64,000 nt of DNA from 2-12-FULL-35-15 sp036386835 (GCA_036386835.1 DASVUX010000041.1:62001-126000); one strand, 5' to 3'; counted from the first letter of the stretch, positions 35,255-44,642 are shown. The notes: generated by a model not told the origin, from the sequence alone. Numbers and translations are program-made.

Positions 35255-36337
35255 ATGCTGCCGCAGCGTAAGATAATCCATATTGATATGGATGCATTCT
35301 ATGCTTCAGTGGAGCAGCGCGACAATCCTGAATACCGGGGGAAGCCTATTGTGGTAGGCGGCTCACCAGACGGCCGCGGTGGAGTGGTGGCAGCCGCGAG
35401 CTACGAAGCCAGGAAATTCGGGATCCGTTCTGCAATGCCGAGCAAAAAAGCGAAGGAACTTTGTCCTGACCTTATCTTTGTTTATCCCCGCTTTGCAGCC
35501 TATAAGGAAGTTTCTAAAAAGATCCGCGAGATCTTCCACCGCTATACTGATATCATCGAACCCCTGTCACTTGATGAAGCCTACCTTGATGTAACGCATG
35601 ACAAGCAAAATATCGGCTCTGCCGTGGACATAGCCAGGCTCATTAAGGAGCAGATTAAAGCAGAAACGGGGCTTACCGCATCTGCAGGTGTTTCATCAAG
35701 CAAATTTGTTGCAAAGATCGCGTCCGATCTGCAGAAGCCTGATGGCCTTACATTCATAGGTCCTTCCAAGATCGAAGCCTTCATGGAAAAGTTACCGGTT
35801 GAAAAATTTTATGGCGTAGGGAAAGTAACTGCGGATAAAATGAAAAGCATGGGCCTTCATACAGGCGCTGATCTGAAAAACCTGGGTGAAGACGAACTGG
35901 TGAAACATTTTGGAAAATCGGGAAGGTTCTTTTACCTGATCGTACGCGGGATTGACAACAGGGAGGTTCATCCCGACAGGGAAAGCAAATCAGTAGGCGC
36001 GGAAGATACATTCTCACACGACCTTATCGATATTGATGAAATGAACAGCCAGCTGGATAAGATCGCAGCTATTGTTTATGAGCGCCTGAAAAAATACAAC
36101 CTTAAAGGACGGACGATCACCTTAAAAATTAAATACCATGATTTTAAACAGATCACGCGAAACTTTTCATTCTCTCACCCCATGGATGATCTTGACACTA
36201 TTGCAGGAACCGCTAAGCAGTTATTAGTTAAGACCGGGATTGAAAATAAAAAGATCCGGCTGCTCGGGATCACTGTTTCTAACTTCGGAGAGATTATTGA
36301 TAAGCGGAATGATAACGGACAGCTTAAACTATTTTAA
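35255..36337 (+). CDS. dinB: DNA polymerase IV (Y-family, error-prone)
   Basis: The 360-residue protein is a complete Y-family polymerase. The catalytic acids are in IIHIDMDAFYASVEQ and SLDEAYLDVT, the finger region holds RKFGIRSAMPS, and a helix-hairpin-helix thumb has KFYGVGKVTADKMKSMG. The little-finger domain follows to the end. A C-terminal beta-clamp-binding peptide, NGQLKLF, is visible (QLxLF). It extends DNA past lesions. No LexA box was identified upstream. It sits between a lipoprotein and an outer-membrane-type gene, a random-looking neighbourhood. Confidence 0.95.
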   Translation: MLPQRKIIHIDMDAFYASVEQRDNPEYRGKPIVVGGSPDGRGGVVAAASYEARKFGIRSAMPSKKAKELCPDLIFVYPRFAAYKEVSKKIREIFHRYTDIIEPLSLDEAYLDVTHDKQNIGSAVDIARLIKEQIKAETGLTASAGVSSSKFVAKIASDLQKPDGLTFIGPSKIEAFMEKLPVEKFYGVGKVTADKMKSMGLHTGADLKNLGEDELVKHFGKSGRFFYLIVRGIDNREVHPDRESKSVGAEDTFSHDLIDIDEMNSQLDKIAAIVYERLKKYNLKGRTITLKIKYHDFKQITRNFSFSHPMDDLDTIAGTAKQLLVKTGIENKKIRLLGITVSNFGEIIDKRNDNGQLKLF

Positions 36338-36347
36338 TCCTGTAAAT

Positions 36348-37103
36348 ATGGTCTCATTCATCCGCAAATTCTCGTGCATAGTCCTTCTTTTATTTCTGAG
36401 CATGGCTTCTTCAATTGCACAAACCGGAACTATAACCATTAAGAAACCGGCACCTCCTCCAAAGAAAGACGTCAGGGATACAAGCCGGAAGGAAAGGCCT
36501 CTTTATTACCAGCTTTACTTCGGGTATAAAACATATTTAAAAGCCATTACAAATAACATAAATACTTTTGATAACTTCCGCGCAGATCATCCGTTGCAAG
36601 TTGTGGGCATCGGCTTTAGTGAGCAGCTGACATTTTCCGCCGGAAATACCGGGGGAAATTTTCATGGCATCTTTTCATATCAATACATTATACCTCAGCC
36701 TGTATGGATCAATGATTCAATTAACGGCCGGATCACAGGATTTGTATTTGGTGCCGGAGGTGGGAAACTATTCACTCAAAGATCAGGAACTTTCTCATTC
36801 TTATTATACGGTGGATTCAATACGGGGAGGCTGCGATTGTATAATAATGAAACGATCAGGCAAAAGAATCCTTTTTTCTCGCCCAAGATCGGTATCCGGC
36901 CTAAACTTAATATCGGCAGAGTATCATTCTCAATTCTGGCAGAAGCGGAATATGACATCTCGAAAACAAGCTGGAGACGTTTGAATATTGCAAATCCCGA
37001 TAAGGTAAATATTGATAAGTTAAGGCAATCCGGGTTAACCACCCTAATCGGAATAAGTTACAGGCTGGACAGGGTAATGGTGGGCACAGTGAGCGGAAAA
37101 TAA
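36348..37103 (+). CDS. Outer-membrane-type exported protein of unknown function
   Basis: I start at ATG 36348, ten bases after the dinB stop, where a signal peptide (MVSFIRKFSCIVLLLFLSMASSIAQ) begins. The mature protein of about 226 residues opens with a Pro/Lys-rich segment (KKPAPPPKKDVRD), followed by strand-like stretches with alternating hydrophobic residues (YYQLYFGYKTY, GFVFGAGGGKLF, GISYRLDRVMV). This suggests a small outer-membrane barrel. I recognise no named family. Its end is only two bases from the convergent gene at 37106. Confidence 0.6.
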   Translation: MVSFIRKFSCIVLLLFLSMASSIAQTGTITIKKPAPPPKKDVRDTSRKERPLYYQLYFGYKTYLKAITNNINTFDNFRADHPLQVVGIGFSEQLTFSAGNTGGNFHGIFSYQYIIPQPVWINDSINGRITGFVFGAGGGKLFTQRSGTFSFLLYGGFNTGRLRLYNNETIRQKNPFFSPKIGIRPKLNIGRVSFSILAEAEYDISKTSWRRLNIANPDKVNIDKLRQSGLTTLIGISYRLDRVMVGTVSGK

Positions 37104-37105
37104 GA

Positions 37106-37477
37106 TCAGCCTATCTGAACAGTGTAAACATCCGACCCGTTCCTTAGGATACCTTTAACATGGAAACCGCCCTGCTGGGGGATCTCCTCTTTCAGATCGA
37201 AGAGAACACAATTACGGCTAAGGCCTTCGAAGATCAGCGTAAATTTCTGCCCTGCATCCTTTAATGTCCATTCAGGATAAAATGAAATATTAAAAGCGGT
37301 GATCAGCTTTGCTCTTTTTCCTGTTCCATTTTCAATCAAAAAAGTACTAGGCCAGATCCTGTAAGCTGCTTCAACGGAGCAGACACAGTGAACAATGGTC
37401 TGGTTCTCCTCAGCCACCATCGTTTCCGCAGCTGTTTCTTCTTTTACTTCTGTTATTACTTCGGGCTTATCCGGCAT
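37106..37477 (-). CDS. Hypothetical cytoplasmic protein
   Basis: The 123-residue product has an acidic N-terminus (EVITEVKEETAAET) and a compact strand-rich body with RIWPSTFLIENGTGKRAKLI, WTLKDAGQKFTLIFEGL and VKGILRNGSDVYTVQIG. No signal peptide, membrane helix or known motif is visible. The end is flush against the convergent gene. It may be a small beta-domain protein. The function is unknown. Confidence 0.6.
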   Translation of the reverse strand: MPDKPEVITEVKEETAAETMVAEENQTIVHCVCSVEAAYRIWPSTFLIENGTGKRAKLITAFNISFYPEWTLKDAGQKFTLIFEGLSRNCVLFDLKEEIPQQGGFHVKGILRNGSDVYTVQIG

Positions 37478-37577
37478 TTTAAATTTTGTGTTATATCCTT
37501 ACGTTGAATTAAATTGCTTTTTTTATAAACCAATTGATTTTTCAAAAATTAATTCGCATCTTTAATAACATGCGATC

Positions 37578-38780
37578 TCAGCTATTCAAACAAGCAACCA
37601 TCTGCTTCTTCCAATTTTTTTCTGCCTTTTCAATTACGATTTTCCGGCAGCCATTAAACGCTGCAAATTCTTTAAGCTTTTCAGCAAACAGGTGATTAAA
37701 TTCTTCAGCAGGCTTAAACCCTTTTTCAAAATGCATCACCTTCAGGTAAAAAATGCCCTTTGCCCGATCAGCCTTAGGATCGAAACGGCCTATGAATTTA
37801 TTACCGGATAATACAGGCAGGCAGAAATAACCGAACTTCCTTTTTGGTTCCGGCACATAACATTCTACCTGGTAATCGAAATTGAATGCCCTGAGCAAAC
37901 GCTTACGCTGGATTACCAGGTTATCGAACGGAGACAAGATATGAATCTGGGCTGAGGGTTTTAATTTGTTCAGCAACTGCAACTGATCAACGCTGGTAAT
38001 GAACAATCCTTTTTCAGCTCCATCAGGCTGCACTTTAATATATGTACCTGAATCGAGCAGCTTTTTGAGTGCCTTATCTACTCCGGCCTTTATTCCATTC
38101 CTGAGATAGGATATTTCCCTGGCTTCCGCCACTCCGTAAACTTCTACAGCCTTCTGGATGAGATGGGTTGCATATTCCGATTCAGAAGGCATGCTTAAAT
38201 TAATATTTCCGGGCAGGACACGTTCTGTAAGATCATATACTTTCTGGAAACCTCTTCTTTCGGCCACCATTAAAGTGCCCTCCATGAACAATTGCTCAAG
38301 TGCTTTCTTTGCAGGCTTCCATTCATACCAGTTGCCGGGCCCGTCCCGCTTGAATTCAAAATCCCCCGACTGTAAGGGGCCTTCTGATTTTATCCTGTCC
38401 AGCACATACTTCATTACTTTTTTGTCTTTCTCAAACCAATGCGATTTACCCTGTGCAAATATTCTTTTTCGCGGCAGGGAAAAGCGATAATCTTTCATCG
38501 GGAGATAGGAGGCTGCATGGCTCCAGTATTCGAATACACTTTTCTCTTTCATCAGCTCAGCGAGATGCTGTTCTTTATAATCCCCAACCCTGGAATAAAG
38601 GATATGATGATGGGCCCGTGAAACAACCGACAATGTATCAATCTGGACATACCCCAGGGCCTCTATGGTTTTAAGTGTACCCTTTTTACCTTTACCGCAT
38701 GGTTTGCCAAAGAGCCCCTGGCCGTTGAGCGCAAGGAGCCTGGCAGCTTCGGGAGAGAGCTTCGGAAGAATTTCGGGCAT
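37578..38780 (-). CDS. YcaQ/AlkX-like DNA glycosylase (HTH_42 family)
   Basis: The 400-residue protein belongs to the winged-helix superfamily PF06224. The catalytic motif is Q-I-D (Gln46-Ile47-Asp48) within GYVQIDTLSVVSRAHHHIL, the QxD form known for E. coli YcaQ/AlkX. The related AlkZ group has QxQ. YcaQ unhooks interstrand crosslinks and removes bulky N7-alkylguanines. The middle part has three winged-helix units and the end a FDPKADRAKG beta-rich domain. It is a single gene in this stretch. The dinB gene nearby also concerns DNA damage, but the two are not linked in an operon. Confidence 0.85.
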   Translation of the reverse strand: MPEILPKLSPEAARLLALNGQGLFGKPCGKGKKGTLKTIEALGYVQIDTLSVVSRAHHHILYSRVGDYKEQHLAELMKEKSVFEYWSHAASYLPMKDYRFSLPRKRIFAQGKSHWFEKDKKVMKYVLDRIKSEGPLQSGDFEFKRDGPGNWYEWKPAKKALEQLFMEGTLMVAERRGFQKVYDLTERVLPGNINLSMPSESEYATHLIQKAVEVYGVAEAREISYLRNGIKAGVDKALKKLLDSGTYIKVQPDGAEKGLFITSVDQLQLLNKLKPSAQIHILSPFDNLVIQRKRLLRAFNFDYQVECYVPEPKRKFGYFCLPVLSGNKFIGRFDPKADRAKGIFYLKVMHFEKGFKPAEEFNHLFAEKLKEFAAFNGCRKIVIEKAEKNWKKQMVACLNS

Positions 38781-38842
38781 AAGGAAATTTATAAGCCAAA
38801 TTAAGGAATTTTCTTAATTTTGGTTGCCTTAAAAATATCGCG

Positions 38843-39703
38843 ATGAGAAAAATCACCAGTTTTATCCTGCTAATCCTTACTTCTATTAGTTATGGACAAG
38901 ATATTACGGCAACCTTGAAAGCACCTTCTTCCATTGAACCCGGCAAAGACCTTCCTGTTGAGATCACGGTAAATAAGGCAGGTGTCACCGGCTTTATTAA
39001 ATATTTCCAGGAACTGCCCGCAGGATTTACAGCAGCCGACATTGACAGTAAAGGTGGAAATTTCACTTATGCGGATAATGGTGCAAAGATCATCTGGATC
39101 TCACCTCCGGCCGATGACCAGTTCACTATAAGTTATAAAATCACCACCCCATTATCTGCGAATACCCCGATTAGCCTTGGCGGAAAATTCTCTTATGTTG
39201 TGGGAAATGAAAGAAAGACCTTTGATCTTCTCCCACAATCGGTTCCTATCGGCAAAAGCGGAGGCAGCATTGCGGTAAAGGAACAACCAAAAGAAACCGT
39301 GAAGCCTTCTGAAGAAACGAAAGCATCTCCTGCGGAGACGAAGACAACAGAAGAAAAGCCAATCGTAAAAACAAGTACACCCGGAGAAAATCCCAAGCCG
39401 GCAGAACCTAAAAAAGAAACCCCGGCAGTCACACCTGCAGTTTCCAAATCTCCTGTTTCCGCTGCAGCAACTACAACAGCAGGAAGATCCTACCGCGTGC
39501 AGATCGGTGCCTTTTCACAAAAGCCGAAAATAGACGGGGTTCCGGAACCCAGCACTGTTCTCCTTGATAATGGAATGACTAAATATTTCAGCGGCAATTT
39601 TAAGACCTACGAAGAAGCAAAAAAACGTAAATCGGAAATGCTTGATAAAGGCTTCCAGGGTGCATTTATCGTAAGCTTCGAAAACGGCAGGATCATCAAA
39701 TAG
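38843..39703 (+). CDS. SPOR-domain exported protein
   Basis: The 286-residue protein has a signal peptide (1-18) and a domain of about 120 residues with an N-terminal beta-sandwich pattern (TLKAPSSIEPGKDLPVEI). A Pro/Lys/Thr-rich linker (about 150-205) follows, then a C-terminal SPOR domain (about 210-286, SYRVQIGAFSQKPK, YEEAKKRKSEML). SPOR domains bind denuded peptidoglycan, often at the division site. The gene is divergent from the YcaQ gene. A TAATTTTG -7-like box lies at 38815-38822, 20 bases before the ATG, but without a clear -33 box. Confidence 0.85.
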   Translation: MRKITSFILLILTSISYGQDITATLKAPSSIEPGKDLPVEITVNKAGVTGFIKYFQELPAGFTAADIDSKGGNFTYADNGAKIIWISPPADDQFTISYKITTPLSANTPISLGGKFSYVVGNERKTFDLLPQSVPIGKSGGSIAVKEQPKETVKPSEETKASPAETKTTEEKPIVKTSTPGENPKPAEPKKETPAVTPAVSKSPVSAAATTTAGRSYRVQIGAFSQKPKIDGVPEPSTVLLDNGMTKYFSGNFKTYEEAKKRKSEMLDKGFQGAFIVSFENGRIIK

Positions 39704-40990
39704 TTAAAGCACTACCTCTTTTTCAATGATAGCTTCGCCTGCATTTTCCTTTAGCCTGGTTTTCTTTGGATTTAAAGACCAATTATAGATCGGCATTGCA
39801 GCAAAGGTGGAAATGATTGCCATCAGTACAAGGATGGAATACAACACAGGTGTGATCACCCCGTACATCAAACCAATATTCGCTATAACAAGTTCCATAA
39901 GTCCCCTCGCATTCATCATCCCGCCAATAGCGGAGGATTCGCGCCAGCTGAAGCCGGAACCTTTCATAACAATTGCTGAGATCACATATTTTCCTAAAAA
40001 CGAGAACAGCAATATCATGATGCAGGGAATAAAAACATTCAACTCTTTCATCACCAGTAAATTTGCATTTAGCCCGGAAAATGTAAAGAACAAAGGAAGA
40101 AGCAGTACCACTGTCATATCTTTCATTTTATCAGAAATCCCTTTAACAATAAACTGTTTCCTCGGGATCACAAGCCCAAGAACGAATCCGCCAAACACTG
40201 AGTACAAGCCGATATAATCCGTAAGCAGTGCACACACAAGAAGCACGATAACAATGAACGCAAAGTAATTCTGGGGCACCTCCGATTCACTCTTCAGTTT
40301 AGCAGTCATATATTTCAGTAACGGCTTTATTACAAAGAACATCAGGAGAATAAAGATCACACCGCCCACAAGTGTGATAATACCTGCTTCGGAGCCTTCC
40401 TTTTTAGCATATGCAGTGGCGAAAGCGAGAAAGATCCATGAAACAACATCCTGGATGCTTGCAGAAATAAGGGATAATGAACCTATCCTGGTCTTGGTCA
40501 GATTGTTTTCGTGAAGGATCCGCGCAAGCATCGGAAAAGCGGTGATCGCCAGTGCTGTTCCCATAAAGATGCAAAAAGTGACAAGGTTCGCGTTCTCTCC
40601 GTGAAGATCGTCAAAGTACAAGACAGCGGCTGCAATACCAAGTGCAAAAGGAGCAATGATGGTTGCTGCAGAAAGCACCATTGAATCTTTTATAAGCTTC
40701 TTGTCAAACACTTCAAAGTCTATTTCCAGGGCAACAATGAACATATAGAACGACAGCCCAATGTTACTCAAAACAAACAGGAAAGGCATGATATCAGCTT
40801 TAAAAAGCTGTCCCGAGATTGCGGGAAAAAAATAGCCAAAGCACGTTGGACCCAACAACACACCACAGACCATTTCTCCCACAACCTTTGGCTGCTTAAG
40901 CACCACGAACAACCTGCCAAATAACTGGGAAGCAATTAAAATAATAATTACAGCAAGAAGTACCGAAATAAAGGTTTGTAAATTATGCAT
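39704..40990 (-). CDS. CPA2-type cation/proton antiporter
   Basis: The 428-residue protein has 12-13 predicted membrane helices and the motifs of the KefB/GerN/NapA branch. The N-terminal VVGEMVCGVLLGP segment, ALEIDF, the discontinuous-helix region TALAITAFPMLARIL and SIQDVVSW (ion-binding Asp, with Gln before it) are present. No RCK or universal-stress domain follows. It would exchange Na+ or K+ for H+ across the inner membrane. Its stop touches the convergent SPOR gene. Ion specificity cannot be inferred. Confidence 0.9.
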   Translation of the reverse strand: MHNLQTFISVLLAVIIILIASQLFGRLFVVLKQPKVVGEMVCGVLLGPTCFGYFFPAISGQLFKADIMPFLFVLSNIGLSFYMFIVALEIDFEVFDKKLIKDSMVLSAATIIAPFALGIAAAVLYFDDLHGENANLVTFCIFMGTALAITAFPMLARILHENNLTKTRIGSLSLISASIQDVVSWIFLAFATAYAKKEGSEAGIITLVGGVIFILLMFFVIKPLLKYMTAKLKSESEVPQNYFAFIVIVLLVCALLTDYIGLYSVFGGFVLGLVIPRKQFIVKGISDKMKDMTVVLLLPLFFTFSGLNANLLVMKELNVFIPCIMILLFSFLGKYVISAIVMKGSGFSWRESSAIGGMMNARGLMELVIANIGLMYGVITPVLYSILVLMAIISTFAAMPIYNWSLNPKKTRLKENAGEAIIEKEVVL

Positions 40991-41077
40991 GAAAAGTAGT
41001 TTGGTTACTGAGTAACGAAATTTATAACTTTTTTCCAGTATTGCAAAGTTAATTGCTTCCTAATTGTCCAAAAAAAA

Positions 41078-41097
41078 GCGGGGCGAATGCCCCGCTC
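41078..41097 (-). terminator. Rho-independent terminator of the C1 peptidase gene
   Basis: An eight-base GC-rich stem (AGCGGGGC / GCCCCGCT) with a GAAT loop is followed by eight T on the minus strand, just after the stop at 41118. Confidence 0.9.
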
Positions 41098-41117
41098 TTG
41101 TAATTGCTTAAGACGCG

Positions 41118-42272
41118 TTATAACCCCATCTTTTTCCCGGTTTCCTTTTTTACTCCATCCTTATGAAGCAATATAGAAGTTGTTTTATACCTCACAAATG
41201 CTTCTGATGCATAAAAATAACCGTCACAATCGTTGTTCTTGGTTCCCCATGAATTCTTAACGATGTAATATTTAACGCCATTCTGATCCTTTACAATTCC
41301 TGTAATGTGCATTCCATGATCATCCTGGGTTTCATAATTATCATATGCTTCCTGGCGGATAGCCTGGGTGATCACTTTTTGTTTCATTGGTATATTTACG
41401 ATAGAATCATACTTCTCTTTTTTAATGTCTGTCCAGTCAATATCCGGAACAACAGCAACCCCGTTCTTGAATGAAAATCCTTTTTCACTTACATCAGATC
41501 CCCAGGCAACGGTGTAGCCATTCATGATTGCGTTGTCGAGCACTTCCATCATTTCATCCAAAGGAACATTGTAAACCATGTCTGACGCCCAGTTATCAGG
41601 AACATCAAGGACAAATTTCGAATAAAAAGGCTTGTGGGAGAATGAGCTGATCTCGATATAATTCTCAGGGTTCAGTCCAAGCATATCAGCGAATGTTCTT
41701 GGGGTATATTGTTTCCCTTCGTAAGTAAATGTTTTGGGAACTGCACCGAGATATGCATCAAGGGTAGAGTTAAAAGCTTTTTTCCAGCCCGGGTTGGGCT
41801 TTGCACTTTTAATAACCGCATCAACCATTGCGCGGGTTACTGCATCAAGGTCATTATGATTGATCTCTTTTTCACCGTTGGGCAGGCCGGTGTAAACCGA
41901 CTGCGGCACAAGACCCGAATCCTTCATCACCTGCATTACGTCATGAAAAGCCCCGCCACCTGCAAAATTCACTTCACCATGCATGCGAACGTATCTGTCT
42001 GCTTTCATGTTATAAGCTGTATGAACGATATACATCTCTGATAAATTAACTTTCGGTTTTTTCATCCGGAGAAGTTCGGATTCCAGGAAAGAGAGAGAGG
42101 AGAATGTCCAGCAGGTACCTGACTGGTTCTGATTCTGAACCTCGGTGCTTTCCAGGTTCTTTACAACAGTAAAATTGTATTTGCCGTCTTTTTTATTTTT
42201 AACCGTTTGGGCATTTAAAGCAGAAACTGACAAAAGCGCTGCAGTGAACAATAAGGATTTGCTAATATTCAT
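41118..42272 (-). CDS. Secreted C1 family cysteine peptidase (bleomycin hydrolase/PepC type)
   Basis: The 384-residue protein has a signal peptide (MNISKSLLFTAALLSVSALNAQ) and the C1B papain-like catalytic set: oxyanion Gln50, nucleophile Cys54 in SGTCWTF, His319 in DDHGM and Asn340 in VKNSWG. Cytosolic PepC/bleomycin hydrolase proteins are hexameric aminopeptidases of about 450 residues. This version is shorter and exported, as is common in Bacteroidota. It lacks the C-terminal arm that gives PepC its aminopeptidase mode, so the specificity may differ. It has its own terminator. Confidence 0.9.
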   Translation of the reverse strand: MNISKSLLFTAALLSVSALNAQTVKNKKDGKYNFTVVKNLESTEVQNQNQSGTCWTFSSLSFLESELLRMKKPKVNLSEMYIVHTAYNMKADRYVRMHGEVNFAGGGAFHDVMQVMKDSGLVPQSVYTGLPNGEKEINHNDLDAVTRAMVDAVIKSAKPNPGWKKAFNSTLDAYLGAVPKTFTYEGKQYTPRTFADMLGLNPENYIEISSFSHKPFYSKFVLDVPDNWASDMVYNVPLDEMMEVLDNAIMNGYTVAWGSDVSEKGFSFKNGVAVVPDIDWTDIKKEKYDSIVNIPMKQKVITQAIRQEAYDNYETQDDHGMHITGIVKDQNGVKYYIVKNSWGTKNNDCDGYFYASEAFVRYKTTSILLHKDGVKKETGKKMGL

Positions 42273-42362
42273 TTATAAGAGTTTTGTTTTTACTAATATC
42301 AGGAAAATAACCGTGAAGCTGCAACTGTTGTTATAAACGGTCCACCCGGATTACAAAAGGAT

Positions 42363-42677
42363 TTATGCCTGTGCGGTTGGGCCTCCGAAATTCATCGGAA
42401 GCACATTCGGCATGTCCGTATCCTTAATGGCGCCATGCTGCTGTTCATATTTTGAGATATTATCCTTCAGCGCTTTCATCAATCGCTTTGCATGCTGAGG
42501 GGTAAGCACGATCCGTGACTTCACCTTTGCCTTTGGAACACCCGGCATCATTTTAATGAAATCGATTACAAATTCAGAATTTGAATGCGTGATTACTGCC
42601 AGGTTTGAATATATTCCTTCAGCGATCTCTTCGCTGAGTTCTATGTTGATCTGGTTAGGGTTTTGCTGTTCTTCCAT
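42363..42677 (-). CDS. DUF3467 family protein
   Basis: The 104-residue protein matches the DUF3467 pattern: INIELSEEIAEGIYSNLAVI, HSNSEFVIDFIKMMPGVPKA and RIVLTPQHAKRLMKALKDN. It is a small cytoplasmic beta/alpha protein, single-copy and widespread in Bacteroidota, of unknown function. It stands alone between the C1 peptidase and the collagen-like gene. Confidence 0.9.
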   Translation of the reverse strand: MEEQQNPNQINIELSEEIAEGIYSNLAVITHSNSEFVIDFIKMMPGVPKAKVKSRIVLTPQHAKRLMKALKDNISKYEQQHGAIKDTDMPNVLPMNFGGPTAQA

Positions 42678-42735
42678 GATTATTTTTTTGAATTGTAAAG
42701 TTAATTATTCCCCCCGAAAATTCCGAAAATAAAAA

Positions 42736-42758
42736 AGGTCCCGGGAAACCCGGGACCT
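42736..42758 (-). terminator. Rho-independent terminator of the collagen-like operon
   Basis: A perfect ten-base stem (AGGTCCCGGG / CCCGGGACCT) with a three-base loop is followed by T6 on the minus strand, 20 bases after the stop at 42778. Confidence 0.9.
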
Positions 42759-42777
42759 CTCATTTTCCTGTTATTTT

Positions 42778-44634
42778 TTACAGTTTAGTGATCAGTATCG
42801 AAGCATTGACTGCTGCAAGTGTTCCACCTGTGTTGGCTGCCAGGTTGACGCTTGCCGGTGAACCCGTGTTGTTCAACTGAATAACATCACCTGCTACTAC
42901 GTTAATGATCACCTTCCCGTTGGTTTGTGTGCTTGCAGTTGGTGAACCATTTCTTGAGCCTGTAACAGAAACACCGTTCTGGTAAACAGAGAACTGGTTA
43001 GCCGAGGCTGCAGATACTGTGTATTCTATTTTGTAAACACCTGATACATTTATAAAGATGAATGAAGATCCCGGATTATGCATGATGTTGGCGGACAGCA
43101 AGCCGTTAGCGTCAAATGAAACTGCATTCCCAAGCGTTACAAACTGTGCACTAGTATTATAGATATATCCGTATTCCGATGAAGCAGTTACTCCTGTTGC
43201 GCCAGTTGCACCTGTTGCACCCGCTGCGCCTGTTCCACCAATATTTCCTGTAATAGAAATATTCCAGTTGTTCACAATTGCTCCCAGCGCACCAAAGGCT
43301 GCGTCAACGTTAACTACCATCGTATTCCCTGAATAAGATACTATAATACCTTCTGTGTAGTTTGTGGTGGTTGTCTGATCTACAAGCCTTATCCTGTTCC
43401 CCGCGATGTATGCAAGGCCTGCCTGGGTGTTAAACGATTTTCCTGGACCTGTTCCCAGTGTTTTCGCTGAGTTGGAAGTTGCGCTATAGCCGCTTCCTGT
43501 TGACCCTGTCGCTCCGGTAGTTCCCGTTGCACCGTTCGCCCCGGCAACTCCGGTTGTTCCGGTTGCACCATTTGTTCCGTTCGCACCTGCAGCTCCGGTA
43601 GCTCCTATTGCACCATTCATTCCGTTGCTTCCATCAGCACCTGTTGCTCCTGCAATTCCATTTGCTCCTGTTGCACCAGTTGCCCCTGTCGCACCGTTCA
43701 TTCCCGGTGAACCAGGCATTCCCATGCCCATAGGACCCATTGGACCCATTGCACCCGTATTTCCGGTTGCTCCTGTTACTCCGGCTAAACCGTTTGTTCC
43801 GTTGGCACCTGTTGCACCCACTGCACCGGTTGTTCCATTCGTACCATTTATTCCATTACTTCCTGCTGCACCTGTTGCTCCGGTTGAACCTGTTGCTCCT
43901 GCAATTCCATTTGCTCCTGTTGCACCAGTTGCGCCTGTTGCGCCTGTCGCACCGTTCATTCCCGGTGAACCAGGCATTCCCATGCCCATAGGGCCCATTG
44001 GTCCTGTTGAACCAGTGTTACCCGTAGTACCATTCATTCCATCCGCACCGATTGCTCCGGTTGCCCCGGCAATTCCGTCTGCTCCGTTCATTCCATCAGC
44101 GCCTGTTGCGCCAATAGCACCATCATTCCCGTTGGAACCATTTAGGCCGTTCAATCCATTTGAACCGTTAGCACCATCGGCACCGGTTGGTCCAGTGGCA
44201 CCGGTTGCCCCTACTCCGTTCCCGGATGTCTCAGCATACAATGCATAAGGCACACTCATTAACTGTGTTGTTCCTGTAATTGAATAAGATGATCCACCTA
44301 AAGGGTCTGTTTCTGTCATTATAAAATAAGGACCTGCCGACCAGTCAATAGAAGAAAAAGTTCCGGTAAGAGTTGTACCTGTCCCGATCTGAATTGTCAC
44401 CAGGCCATTGGCATTTGTTGCAGCTGTATGAGTTTCCACATACACCGGTGTTCCGGTCGCAGAACCTTGTAATATGCTAACCTGCATACCAATTGGTGAA
44501 GAAGTAACAAGTGCGTTTGATGAATTGCGGATCACTGCCTGGTAGCTCATTTTCTGCGGTGCCTGTGCAAATGTGATGGTCAGCTGAAAGCTCAGAAACA
44601 AAGCGGCTGTTAGCCTTAGTAATTTTTTTTTCAT
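42778..44634 (-). CDS. Collagen-like surface protein with BclA-type C-terminal domain
   Basis: The 618-residue protein has a signal peptide (1-23) and an N-terminal beta-domain common to Bacteroidota fibre-like proteins (APQKMSYQAVIRNSSNALV, ending in QLMSVPYALYAETSG). A long Gly-x-y triple-helix region (about 140-385) with many GATGATG and GPMGPMGMGMPGSPG units follows. The C-terminus (about 480-618) is a beta-jelly-roll like that of BclA/C1q trimerising domains (SGVYKIEYTVSAASANQFSVY). Such proteins form trimeric stalks on the cell surface. It lacks a T9SS domain. The gene starts eight bases after a small T9SS-tagged protein, so the two are co-transcribed. The triple-helix DNA contains long direct repeats that may vary in copy number. 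Confidence 0.88.
   Translation of the reverse strand: MKKKLLRLTAALFLSFQLTITFAQAPQKMSYQAVIRNSSNALVTSSPIGMQVSILQGSATGTPVYVETHTAATNANGLVTIQIGTGTTLTGTFSSIDWSAGPYFIMTETDPLGGSSYSITGTTQLMSVPYALYAETSGNGVGATGATGPTGADGANGSNGLNGLNGSNGNDGAIGATGADGMNGADGIAGATGAIGADGMNGTTGNTGSTGPMGPMGMGMPGSPGMNGATGATGATGATGANGIAGATGSTGATGAAGSNGINGTNGTTGAVGATGANGTNGLAGVTGATGNTGAMGPMGPMGMGMPGSPGMNGATGATGATGANGIAGATGADGSNGMNGAIGATGAAGANGTNGATGTTGVAGANGATGTTGATGSTGSGYSATSNSAKTLGTGPGKSFNTQAGLAYIAGNRIRLVDQTTTTNYTEGIIVSYSGNTMVVNVDAAFGALGAIVNNWNISITGNIGGTGAAGATGATGATGVTASSEYGYIYNTSAQFVTLGNAVSFDANGLLSANIMHNPGSSFIFINVSGVYKIEYTVSAASANQFSVYQNGVSVTGSRNGSPTASTQTNGKVIINVVAGDVIQLNNTGSPASVNLAANTGGTLAAVNASILITKL
43640..43749 (-). repeat. 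Direct repeat copy 1 in the collagen region
   Basis: About 105 bases here are nearly identical to 43889-44001. Both copies contain CCTGTTGCTCCTGCAATTCC and then CCGTTCATTCCCGGTGAACC. The offset is 249 bases (83 codons), so recombination between the copies would keep the frame. Confidence 0.85.
43889..44001 (-). repeat. Direct repeat copy 2 in the collagen region
   Basis: This is the partner of 43640-43749, with one nine-base insertion (GCGCCTGTT) in the Gly-Ala-Thr coding part and a few single-base differences. Confidence 0.85.
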
Positions 44635-44642
44635 ATTTAATT

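Noticed and set aside
43625..44248. 207-residue Pro-rich open frame on the plus strand
   Set aside because: It is the reverse complement of the Gly-x-y repeat region; proline codons are the mirror of the glycine codons of the collagen-like gene.
42778..44634. Possible CRISPR-like array because of dense short repeats
   Set aside because: The repeats are codon-periodic and lie in one long coding frame without spacers of constant length.
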